Positions 43,771 to 52,644 of a stretch of DNA of 64,000 bases are shown here, in pieces. The notes under the pieces are model-generated. The model had not been told where the DNA came from and did not search any database. It saw only the letters and a program-made list of their open reading frames with translations. A program made the translations under genes and the position numbers. The stretch is from Bacteroidota bacterium. Lineage in GTDB: Bacteria > Bacteroidota > Bacteroidia > B-17B0 > Aurantibacillaceae. The stretch covers positions 310,001 through 374,000 of the forward strand of contig JAJNDK010000003.1 of NCBI GenBank assembly GCA_021156365.1. Reading direction: 5' to 3'. How positions within the stretch are numbered: the first letter of the stretch is position 1; each line of letters opens with the position of its first letter.

Positions 43771-45356
43771 TTCTTTTTCAGGCTTATTTTTAATTCGGCA
43801 TGCTCTTCGGCAGACTCCACATCTTCCACCAAAGGATGGATCTCGAGGATACTGGTCTCATAGCCTTTTGCATCGGCAATGACCTTATAGCTGTAATACG
43901 GGTTCACTACGAAAACAAATTTACCGCTATTGGCTGCAGACGTATACACACCTTCCACCTTGTTTGTTTCCGAATTGATCAGTGTAACTTTGGCGCTCAC
44001 GGGCTTGTTGTCGGCCACATCCACGCTCAGTCCTTTTTGTATTTTAATATCCGCCTCGCTGTAGCGCATATCGATGAAATAAATATCCTCGCTTTCGTAT
44101 CCGGCTTCCGCGGGATTTTCATTCAGGGAGGAATAATAACCATGTCTGCCATCCGCGCTCAATACAAAGAAAATATCGTCGCCCACCGTATTGATCGGGA
44201 AGCCTAAATTTTCAGGAGGGGCGAATTGATTGTCTTCACTGATCGTAGTTTTGTATACATCGTATTCGCCCATCGTTTCATGCCCTTTGCTGCTGAAATA
44301 AAGTGTGGTGCCGTCTATATGCAGGAAAGGTGCATCTTCATCATAGGCTGTGTTTACATTCGCCCCTAAGTTCCAGGGCAGGCTCCATTTACCGTTTGGC
44401 AGACGTACGGTACGATAGATGTCTTTTCCGCCGAACCCGCCTGGCCGGTCGCTCGAAAAATAAATGATATTGTTCTCGATGTTAAAAGTAGCACTGAATT
44501 CTTTGGCTTCGGAGTTGATCTCTACACCGTATTTTATTAGCGGCCCCCAGCCTTTTTCACTTTGCTCGGTATGGTAGAGGTCTCCGCTCGATCCGTCTTC
44601 GGTGGTGCGGTAAACGATCATCTGCTGCAGGTCGGCTGATATTGCCACGCAGGCGTCATGTGTTTCACTGTTCACCGGTGCACCAATGTCCACGGGCGTT
44701 TTCCAGGTCCCGTCCGTCATCTCGGTCATGTAAATGTCTTCGTAATATTTGCCCCATGCATCCGTTTTATCGCCCACACCGCCCGGTCTCCTCGAAGTGA
44801 AATAAAGGATGCGCTCATCAGTGGAAATAAGCGGAACATATTCATCATAGGGAGTATTGATAGCAGTCCCCATATTCTTTATCGCTGCTTTATGCGGATG
44901 CGACATCATATCGGCAGCACGCCTGGATATACTGATCAGGCGGTCGACCTCCATGTCTTTTATGTCGCGTTTCTTTTCAGGTGTTTTTTTGTATTGCAGG
45001 TAATGCTCGATGGCCTCGTCGAAACGATGGGTGAGATGATACAGCCTGCCTTCATAATATTGTACTTCCGCTTTTGTGCTTTTATCTGCCCGGCGCAGGT
45101 AAAACAATACGGAATCCGGCATTTGTTTCAGCCTGAATTTACTCACAGCCAGGTTGAAATTGATCGTTTCGTTCAACGAATCCTGCTTCCAGATGGACAT
45201 GTATTTGCTTTCCGCATTTTTAAAATCATCCGTTTCGAAGTACAGGTCGGCTTCTTTCAGGGCATTTTTAAAAGCCTTGCTGCGCTTCACCTGTGCGTTC
45301 ATTCCGGTAGTGATACTCCATAAAATGACCAAAATATACCAATTCCTTTTTTTCAT
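43767..45356 (-). CDS. PorE-like TPR/PD40 protein without OmpA domain
   Basis: 529 residues. Signal peptide ends GMNAQ. TPR-like helices (about 25-130), then PD40 propeller blades (about 165-430: ILYFTSRRPGGVGDK, IIYFSSDRPGGFGGKDIY, LYFSSKGHETMGEYDVYK) and a carboxypeptidase-regulatory-like domain (about 440-528). PorE has an additional OmpA-like end that this protein lacks. It overlaps the PorP/SprF start by 4 bases and follows the adhesin by 6, so all three are one transcript. It is a paralogue of the edge protein at 1-1747. Confidence 0.88.
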   Translation of the reverse strand: MKKRNWYILVILWSITTGMNAQVKRSKAFKNALKEADLYFETDDFKNAESKYMSIWKQDSLNETINFNLAVSKFRLKQMPDSVLFYLRRADKSTKAEVQYYEGRLYHLTHRFDEAIEHYLQYKKTPEKKRDIKDMEVDRLISISRRAADMMSHPHKAAIKNMGTAINTPYDEYVPLISTDERILYFTSRRPGGVGDKTDAWGKYYEDIYMTEMTDGTWKTPVDIGAPVNSETHDACVAISADLQQMIVYRTTEDGSSGDLYHTEQSEKGWGPLIKYGVEINSEAKEFSATFNIENNIIYFSSDRPGGFGGKDIYRTVRLPNGKWSLPWNLGANVNTAYDEDAPFLHIDGTTLYFSSKGHETMGEYDVYKTTISEDNQFAPPENLGFPINTVGDDIFFVLSADGRHGYYSSLNENPAEAGYESEDIYFIDMRYSEADIKIQKGLSVDVADNKPVSAKVTLINSETNKVEGVYTSAANSGKFVFVVNPYYSYKVIADAKGYETSILEIHPLVEDVESAEEHAELKISLKKK

Positions 45357-45362
45357 AAATCC

Positions 45363-48300
45363 TTATGGCTTCAGCAATAATACGTCTCCTGCTTTATTAA
45401 AATTTTTATCGTCTACGGTTGTTGCAACAATTTTCCAAATGTACACATCCTGCGTACACATCTTACCTTTATAATACCCATCCCATCCTTTTTTTAGATC
45501 AGTTGTTTGAAAAAGCAATTCACCCCAGCGGCTGTAGATCAACAGTTCGTATTTTTTTACACCGCGGATCACCGGGTGAAAGATATCGTTGTTGGCAGCA
45601 TAGGCATCATATATCCCGTCTTCGCTCCCGCCGTTAGGATTGGGTGTAAAGGCATTCGGGATCGTGAAGCTGCTTTGCTCTTCCACTTTTATCCTTGGGC
45701 TGAATACGAAGGTATCCACACATCCATGGGTATTGGTAACGATCTGCGTGATCTGGAATTCTCCTGCTTCCTGATATACGTGACTTGGATCGGAGCTTGT
45801 TTCCAATGCGGTATTATCGCCGAAATTATAGATATAGCTAAGAGCTGTACCATCCGGGCTCACACTGATGTTGGTACAAAATACCTGGTCGGTAGCGGCA
45901 TTTACCGAAACGGGATTTGCAATGAAAGCAGCCTGTGGCAGATCATAAACCGTTACACTGTCTATTCCCACTAATGTGTCAGAACCACCGTCGCCGAACA
46001 CAATGAGGGTAACATCATACACTCCGGCAGCGTTGTACGTATGAGTCGGATTTTGCTGATTGGAAGTATTGCCATCACCGAATTTCCAGAGATAATTGTT
46101 CTCGTATTGGGAAAGACTTTGGAAACTGACTTCCAGCGAACGGCATCCTTCTTTTGTCCCTTTGAATCCTGCAACAGGGATCGGGGGAATGATCTCTACC
46201 ACCTGCGTAGTACTATCGCGGCAGAATGGGCTGCTCATTACAAGAGAGATCGTATAGGTTCCCCAGGTACCATAATCATGGCTTACAGGGAAGGTGAGTG
46301 ACGAGGTTTGTGTATCTCCGTAATCCCATGAGCTGGTGAACGCACCGGCATTGGGCGTGGTGTTGTTGATGGCGACTACCGTAGCCGGGTACAATTGCGA
46401 AGTAGGTGTGGCAGAGAAAGCTGCCTGCGGTGTCGGGAAAATGGAATAGGTATGATCGAAATCATCCGTACATCCGAAAGCGGAGGTAGCCGTTAAAACA
46501 ACATGTGCGAAAGTAGTTCCCGGTCCATTGTTAGTATAGCTGTGGCTTGGGCTTGTTGCCGTGGTAGTCGTGAAATCATCGAGGTCCCAGAAATAAGTGG
46601 CTGCACCCTGGGAGAGATTGAAGAATTGAACGTTTACCGGCGAGCAGATAGGAGTATCGGCACTGAAGCTCGCTACTACCATAGGGTGTACGGTGATGGA
46701 AGAACTGATACTGTCCTTACAGCCAAAGCTGTTCTCCACCACTAATTTTACAGGATACACTACATCAAGGCTTACGGAGGTGTTATCAAAATCATGTACC
46801 GGCGAAACAGCACTTGAGCCGGGAGTTCCGTCACCGAAGCTCCAGGTATTTATCGTATTTCCGACAGAAGTATTGTTCAATGTAACATTCAGTGCAGGAC
46901 AACCGATGCTCTGGCTTGGATTGAAATTGGCCAGTGGTTTCGGATTGATCACCACAGGCACTACAATGGTATCTTTACAATTGAAAGCATTGGAAGCGAT
47001 CAGCTGCACATCATAGGTGAGCTGTACGCTGTTGTCGTTTGCAAACAAATGCGTCGGGTTGATGCTGGTGGAAGTTTGTGTGTCATCAAAATCCCAGGCA
47101 TAAGAAGTAGCGCCCTGTGAATTGTTGTTAAAAGTCACATTACCCGGAGGGCAGGTAGGAACGATGGTAGTGAAGTCGCTTACTACTTCCGGGTGAACAG
47201 TGATCGATGTACTGATGCTGTCCTTGCAGCCAAAAGTGTTTTCCAGTACCAGTTTCACCGGGTAAATGGCATTGCTGCTGGTAGAAAGATTTTGGAATGT
47301 ATGAGCAGGTGAGGTGACATTAGTGGTATCCGACCCGTCACCGAAATTCCAGATATAGGTAGCCGTTCCATTGGACGTATTGGTAAAGCTTACATCCAGC
47401 GCCGGACAGCCCGAAGTGACAGAGGCCACAAACGCGGCAACCGGTTTCGGATTGATCGTGATCTGCAAAGTCGTTGTGTCGCGGCAATTGAAAGAATTGG
47501 AAGCAATTAACTGTGCGGTATACGATAGCTGCACACTCACATCATGTGCATACAGATGCGATGGATTGCTGGCTGCTGACAACTGTGTATCACCGAATGC
47601 CCAGGCATAGGAGGAGGCGCCCTGCGAGGTATTACTGAACACCACATTTCCGGGTGGGCAGGGAGGCACATCGGCAGTGAAATCACTTATCACGCGTGGA
47701 TGTATCGTAATGTTTTGAGTTACACTGTCCTTACAGCCATAACTGTTTTCGGCTACCAGCTTCAATGGATATACAACGCCGGCAGTAGTGGAGAGATTAT
47801 CAAAGGTATGTGAAGTAGATGTTAGCGTGGAGGTAGGCGAGCCGTCACCGAAATTCCAGAGATAATTCGTAGCGCCTACAGATGTATTCACTAAGTTCAC
47901 ATCGAGCGTAGGGCAGCCCGTAGTTTGTGAAGTAGTGAAGCTGGCACTTGGTCTTGGATTTACGACCACCACACCCTGCGTAGTATCCTTACAATTGAAT
48001 GCATTGGTTGCGATCAGCTGAACAGTGAAGCTAAGCGGGGTCAGGCCCGGATTGCTGTAGTTATGAGTAGGTGCGGTGCCTGTGGTCTGCGTTCCGTCCC
48101 CAAGATCCCATTCGTATAACACGGCCCCGGCCACGGCAGGAAAACTTACTGACAGAACACTGCAGCCTGTATCAGGCACCATCGTAAAACCAAAAAGCGG
48201 TTCGGGATTTATATTCACCGGGCTTACCAATGTATCTCTGCAGCCATGAACGCTCGTTGCGATGAGCGTAACACTGTAGGTTTGGATAAAAGAAGTGGCA

Positions 48301-50399
48301 TTCACAAATGTATAATCCGGATCCGTGGCCGTGCTTGTTCCCTGGCCCAGGCCGAAGTTCCAGTCGTAGGAAACAGCCCCGAGACTGGCATTGGTAAAGC
48401 TTACCGGTACGGGTGCACAGCCGGCAATGGAAGAGTGATTAAAATTAGCCTGCGGTTTCCCGAATACTTCTACGCTGTCGATGACTGTATCTCTGCAACC
48501 GAAAGCAGTGATGGCGATCAGCTGTACATAGTAGGTGGTGTCGGTCACACTGTTCGTAAGGATAGCGGCCGGATCCGTAGCTGTGGAAGTAGAACCATTC
48601 CCGAAGCTCCAGTCATAGCTCGCAGCACCGCTCGATCCGTTGGTGAATGTAACCGTATGAGGGGAACATCCGCTTGCGGGACTCAGCGTGAAAGATGCTA
48701 CCGGCAAAGGATTGATCGTTACCGGTTTGGTAATGCTATCGCTGCAATGTGCTGTATGTACTACCAGCTCTACATTAAATGTTCCGGATCCCGTGTAGGC
48801 GTGTGAAGGGTTTTGAATAGTGGAAGAACCCGTATCGTCAAAATCCCAATCCCAGGTGGTGACCGGATCTGCCGGCAGGGCAATGCTCGCATCACTGAAG
48901 GCAACCACACTGTTCACACAGGCATTGGCTACCGCAAAATCTGCATCCGGCGATTGGTATACACGGACGACCTGCGTGGATGTATGCACACAGGTATTGG
49001 CTGCGGTGACCTGCAGGCTCACTGTGTACGTGCCTACTGTGTATGTTTGCACAGGCGGAGTTGGTGAAGTGGAGTTATTGCTGTTCCCGAAGTTCCAGTT
49101 CCAGGATACCGCATCGGTGGATGCATCCGTAAACCCTACCGTAATATTATCACACATGCCGGAAGGCGCCATCACAAAGGACGAGACCGGTCTGGGCAGG
49201 ATGTTTACAACCACTCTGTCCGTATCCGAGCAGGAAGAAGCGGATCCGAAAATGAACGCAACGATCGTGATCGTATAGGTCCCGGCCGTATTATAAGTAT
49301 GTGTTCGTGGGCCGAAACCGGTAGTGGAAAAGCCCGGCGCATCTCCGAAATTCCAGCCATAAGAATAACCCAGGGAGCTTGTATTATTGAAGGTAAGTGT
49401 GGAACCTGCACAGGCAGTGGTTACCGGTGCCGTCACACCTGCTGTCGGAGGATTCACGATACTTACCGTGATCGTTACATCATCTATCCCGCAACGGTTA
49501 CTGTCGAGCAAAGTAATGTTGTAGTTACCCGTAGCAGGATAAGCAACGGTCAATGGGAAAGTAGGTGGCCAGGGTGCCCAGTCAATAATGGAGTCATGCC
49601 CCAGACCCCAGTAATCACCGAGGTTCCAGTATTCATAGCGTTGATCCACATTTCCCTGCGGAACACAATTCCGGTTGGTGGTATTGGTAAATGTAAATGC
49701 ATTATCGGGCCAGCAGCGGATGTATTGGTCGGCATTGATATCTGCAATATCCACATCATAGATCTGGATCGGGTTGAACTGTGCACTTGTAGGGGTACCG
49801 AAGCTACAATAGTTCTGCGCAGTGAGTGTCACTACTGTCTGACAGTTCACCGTTCCCTGCAGGTAGGTGTGAGAGATCGTCTGTCCTGCGTTTGTTTCAT
49901 TGAATGTTTGAGTCGGGCTGCCGTCGCCGAAGTTCCAGGTAAAAGTAGTGGTGGCCGAAACGTCTGTGCTGGCATTTGAAAATTGAAGCGCTGCCGGAGC
50001 ACAGGTAGTGGTTACTCCGCCGATAGGGATCTGGATCGAAGCATTCACCGGTTTTTCCATTACCACCAAACCCGTCACCACACAGGCCGGAGCCGATGTG
50101 GTAAGCGTAACAATGAAAGTGTCGATTGCTGCTGTATAATTATGAGGAACGATCGTATTTGCATTCAGGCTGGCCCCGGTCGTTGTTCCCGAAGCGTCTC
50201 CCCAGTCGATGGTATAACTGGTGATGGCCGTAGGCAGGGCAAAATTCAATGTATATGCTCCTCCTGAACAACTGATCCAGATGGGATTAGCAGAGGGCGC
50301 TCCTAAACCGTCATAAATTTGCGGGCATTGCCCGTAAAATTTCCCGGCAAATAATAAGAGAACAGAAAGGAGTGTATATTTAATAGTAGTACTCTTCAC
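45363..50399 (-). CDS. PKD-repeat adhesin with T9SS type B (CHU_C) tail
   Basis: 1678 residues. Signal peptide ends KFYGQ. About 17 PKD-like domains follow, marked by W-x-F/L-G-D-G motifs such as FTWNFGDGSP, SYDWSFGNGS and NYLWNFGDGSP. Between about 880 and 1340 they form a two-domain super-repeat. The last 90 residues (IPNAFTPNPNGG... YELLIYSRWGELLF... YIWKIVATT) are the gliding-motility-associated C-terminal domain that directs export as type B cargo. It should be carried to the cell surface and act as an adhesin. Translational coupling to the TPR/PD40 and SprF-like genes is the usual organisation of such modules. DNA repeats within it could recombine. Confidence 0.93.
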   Translation of the reverse strand: MKSTTIKYTLLSVLLLFAGKFYGQCPQIYDGLGAPSANPIWISCSGGAYTLNFALPTAITSYTIDWGDASGTTTGASLNANTIVPHNYTAAIDTFIVTLTTSAPACVVTGLVVMEKPVNASIQIPIGGVTTTCAPAALQFSNASTDVSATTTFTWNFGDGSPTQTFNETNAGQTISHTYLQGTVNCQTVVTLTAQNYCSFGTPTSAQFNPIQIYDVDIADINADQYIRCWPDNAFTFTNTTNRNCVPQGNVDQRYEYWNLGDYWGLGHDSIIDWAPWPPTFPLTVAYPATGNYNITLLDSNRCGIDDVTITVSIVNPPTAGVTAPVTTACAGSTLTFNNTSSLGYSYGWNFGDAPGFSTTGFGPRTHTYNTAGTYTITIVAFIFGSASSCSDTDRVVVNILPRPVSSFVMAPSGMCDNITVGFTDASTDAVSWNWNFGNSNNSTSPTPPVQTYTVGTYTVSLQVTAANTCVHTSTQVVRVYQSPDADFAVANACVNSVVAFSDASIALPADPVTTWDWDFDDTGSSTIQNPSHAYTGSGTFNVELVVHTAHCSDSITKPVTINPLPVASFTLSPASGCSPHTVTFTNGSSGAASYDWSFGNGSTSTATDPAAILTNSVTDTTYYVQLIAITAFGCRDTVIDSVEVFGKPQANFNHSSIAGCAPVPVSFTNASLGAVSYDWNFGLGQGTSTATDPDYTFVNATSFIQTYSVTLIATSVHGCRDTLVSPVNINPEPLFGFTMVPDTGCSVLSVSFPAVAGAVLYEWDLGDGTQTTGTAPTHNYSNPGLTPLSFTVQLIATNAFNCKDTTQGVVVVNPRPSASFTTSQTTGCPTLDVNLVNTSVGATNYLWNFGDGSPTSTLTSTSHTFDNLSTTAGVVYPLKLVAENSYGCKDSVTQNITIHPRVISDFTADVPPCPPGNVVFSNTSQGASSYAWAFGDTQLSAASNPSHLYAHDVSVQLSYTAQLIASNSFNCRDTTTLQITINPKPVAAFVASVTSGCPALDVSFTNTSNGTATYIWNFGDGSDTTNVTSPAHTFQNLSTSSNAIYPVKLVLENTFGCKDSISTSITVHPEVVSDFTTIVPTCPPGNVTFNNNSQGATSYAWDFDDTQTSTSINPTHLFANDNSVQLTYDVQLIASNAFNCKDTIVVPVVINPKPLANFNPSQSIGCPALNVTLNNTSVGNTINTWSFGDGTPGSSAVSPVHDFDNTSVSLDVVYPVKLVVENSFGCKDSISSSITVHPMVVASFSADTPICSPVNVQFFNLSQGAATYFWDLDDFTTTTATSPSHSYTNNGPGTTFAHVVLTATSAFGCTDDFDHTYSIFPTPQAAFSATPTSQLYPATVVAINNTTPNAGAFTSSWDYGDTQTSSLTFPVSHDYGTWGTYTISLVMSSPFCRDSTTQVVEIIPPIPVAGFKGTKEGCRSLEVSFQSLSQYENNYLWKFGDGNTSNQQNPTHTYNAAGVYDVTLIVFGDGGSDTLVGIDSVTVYDLPQAAFIANPVSVNAATDQVFCTNISVSPDGTALSYIYNFGDNTALETSSDPSHVYQEAGEFQITQIVTNTHGCVDTFVFSPRIKVEEQSSFTIPNAFTPNPNGGSEDGIYDAYAANNDIFHPVIRGVKKYELLIYSRWGELLFQTTDLKKGWDGYYKGKMCTQDVYIWKIVATTVDDKNFNKAGDVLLLKP

Positions 50400-50524
50400 A
50401 GATCAAAAATCAACTCATGAAAGGTAGTGATTTTTCCTGAAAATCCGACGACTGTTCGTAAAATCTTATCCTTAATTTTAACAGGAAAATCAGGTCGGAA
50501 TTTAACGAAAAAATAATATGGATT

Positions 50525-51562
50525 TTAGCGGAGATCCCGCCACCAGGCTGAAGAGGGGTACTTGTCGTCGATTATCACAGGTTCGCCGATCCGGGGACTG
50601 GTCGTTTTCATACCCAGCTCAGCTGCTTTTTTTACCAGCCTTTCTATTGGTTCGTTCCAGGGGTGAAAAGCCAGTGCAAATTTTCCCCAATGCACCGGGA
50701 AAAGCACCTTTGCTTTCAGATCCAAAGCAGCCTGCACGGTTTCTTCCGGCTTCATATGAATGTAAGGCCACCAATCATTGTACTGACCTGTTTCCAGCAT
50801 CACGATATCGAAGGGTCCGTGTTTTTCTCCGATCTCTTTGAAATGCTTTGCATAACCACTGTCGGCGCCAATAAAGAAACGGTGTTCTTTTGTTTTCAAC
50901 ACAAAAGCCGACCAGAGGGTTTTGGCGCGGGTAAAACCTCTGCCCGAAAAATGCCGGGCCGGAACTGCGCTCAGCTCCATGCCATCGGGCAGTGCATGCG
51001 TATCGCCCCAGGCAAATTCCGTAATGTTTTTTTCGTCAAAACCCCAGTATCTCAGATGCGAGCCCACACCTAAGGAAGTATAAATATGTCTGACTTTTGT
51101 TTTCAGTTGCAGGACCGTTTTGTAATCGAGGTGATCGTAATGATCGTGTGTGAGGATCAGTACATCGATCTCGGGGAGGTCGTCTGTCGAATACACATTG
51201 CTGCCCTTGAATGCTTTTACCGAAAAGGAAAAAGGCGAAGCATGCCCGCTGAAAACAGGATCGATCAGTATATTTTTATTGTCGGCTTTGATGAGGTAAG
51301 AAGAATGCCCGAACCAAACGATTACCGGTTTTCCGGAAGGCAGGTTTTTGAGATCCGTTTTTACGGAAGGGACCGGAGAAGGTGGTTCTGTATTTTTGGG
51401 CTTATTGAAAAAAGCCATGGAAATTTTGAAGATAGAAACGCCTTCCTCCATTTGCCTTGTCGGAACAGGGTTCTGGAATGCACCGTTTTTATAGAGTGGC
51501 GATTGTTGTATCTTTTCGAGATCCCTGCCGAAAGGTTTTTTACCGAAGGTTTTGAATAACAT
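50525..51562 (-). CDS. MBL-fold metallo-hydrolase (UlaG/NAPE-PLD-like)
   Basis: 345 residues. The metal-binding motif HDHYDH (in LILTHDHYDHLDY) near 138-143, an upstream FGHSSYLI strand and later PARHFSGRG, FIGADSGYAKHF and LFPVHWGKFAL, which supply the remaining ligands, match the UlaG/N-acyl-phosphatidylethanolamine phospholipase D branch of metallo-beta-lactamases. No signal peptide is obvious; the N-terminus is basic. Substrate not determined. It is not a beta-lactamase of the resistance type. Confidence 0.88.
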   Translation of the reverse strand: MLFKTFGKKPFGRDLEKIQQSPLYKNGAFQNPVPTRQMEEGVSIFKISMAFFNKPKNTEPPSPVPSVKTDLKNLPSGKPVIVWFGHSSYLIKADNKNILIDPVFSGHASPFSFSVKAFKGSNVYSTDDLPEIDVLILTHDHYDHLDYKTVLQLKTKVRHIYTSLGVGSHLRYWGFDEKNITEFAWGDTHALPDGMELSAVPARHFSGRGFTRAKTLWSAFVLKTKEHRFFIGADSGYAKHFKEIGEKHGPFDIVMLETGQYNDWWPYIHMKPEETVQAALDLKAKVLFPVHWGKFALAFHPWNEPIERLVKKAAELGMKTTSPRIGEPVIIDDKYPSSAWWRDLR

Positions 51563-51724
51563 AATGGATGTTCTTTTGTGAAAACAGGATCAAAAGTAGA
51601 TGAAATCCGATCTTCTTAAAGTACAAAATATCCTAAACGCAGGCGAACTGTGGAACAGGAACGGTGAATGGTAATAGTGTTGTAATAATAAACCCGAAAC
51701 CCCAAATAGTAAACGCGAAATAAG

Positions 51725-52309
51725 TTAACCGTGCATGGTTTCCTTCTTGCTGTAGTTCTTCATGATACCCGCCTCGAAGTCCAGCCACTGTTGCCAGCGG
51801 GCATTCACATCCTCATAAGGAGAACCGTATTTGCGTGCAAAGCCAATGAACATCGTGTAATGGGTGGCTTCGCTGATCATCAGTTCATAATAAAATCCTT
51901 TCAGATCTTCGTCCCTGATGTTTTCCGAAAGCATCCGGAAACGCTCGCAGCTCCGTGCTTCGATCATAGCAGCGAACAACAGGCGATCGATCAGCGCGAT
52001 TTCCCGTTTGTGGCCTTTGCGCATGAAAGCATACAGCTCACCTGCATACTCATCCCGGCGTTCCCTGCCCAGCACCAGTCCGCGTTCTTTGATCTTCTGA
52101 TGCACCATTTCAAAATGCGTGAGCTCTTCCTTGGCAAGAGCCAGCATGGCATCTACCATATCGGTGTGCTCCGGATAATTCACCACCAGCCAGATCGCAT
52201 TACTGGCGGCTTTTTGTTCACAGAACGCGTGATCTGTCAATATTTCCGAAATATTGCCTTCTACCATTTTTACCCAACGGGGATCCGTTTCCAGTTTTAA
52301 TCCGAGCAT
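51725..52309 (-). CDS. MiaE-like tRNA hydroxylase (diiron ferritin-like)
   Basis: 194 residues from the ATG at 52309; the ATG at 52366 adds 19 residues unlike the family. Ferritin-like helices carry the diiron ligands Glu in HAFCEQKAA, E-x2-H in KEELTHFEMVH, and E-x2-H in SEATHYTMF. The layout matches MiaE-type enzymes that hydroxylate modified adenosine at position 37 of tRNA in an oxygen-dependent step. The preceding gap holds a 'GCAGAT' inverted repeat. Confidence 0.88.
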   Translation of the reverse strand: MLGLKLETDPRWVKMVEGNISEILTDHAFCEQKAASNAIWLVVNYPEHTDMVDAMLALAKEELTHFEMVHQKIKERGLVLGRERRDEYAGELYAFMRKGHKREIALIDRLLFAAMIEARSCERFRMLSENIRDEDLKGFYYELMISEATHYTMFIGFARKYGSPYEDVNARWQQWLDFEAGIMKNYSKKETMHG

Positions 52310-52350
52310 GTGAACGATTTTGGTGCAAAAATACGAAAGTCCTGGGAATA

Positions 52351-52510
52351 CAGACGCAGATTGCACGGATTACGCAGATTTGTTGTGGTAAATTCAGCTG
52401 CGGATTTCGCGGTTTTTTTTGTGCTTATGTTGAATGGAACGCAAACCCAGCGACAAATTGCAGTGTTATAATTTCTCCATCTATCTGCGAAATCTGCGTA
52501 AATCTGCGGC
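52351..52510. repeat. Dispersed inverted repeat, 'GCAGAT' family, copy 3
   Basis: Left arm 52351-52380 (CAGACGCAGATTGCACGGAT followed by TACGCAGATT) and right arm 52481-52510 (CTATCTGCGAAATCTGCGTA followed by AATCTGCGGC) are imperfect reverse complements. The element lies between the MiaE-like gene and the divergent GH3 gene. Confidence 0.83.
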
Positions 52511-52644
52511 AAAAGCTCTTTCCGGATCTTTGTAACTCTCTGCCGTGAGGCAGGTCTGCGCCCAAACTCATCAACGCACGCCTGTTAACAACAAAAAAAC
52601 CGGCACGATATTTACCGCTCTCATATCCGCTAAATTCGTGGGGT

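Noticed and set aside
44658-45323. 221-codon plus-strand frame opposite the TPR/PD40 gene
   Set aside because: Covers a confident gene on the other strand and shows no domain.
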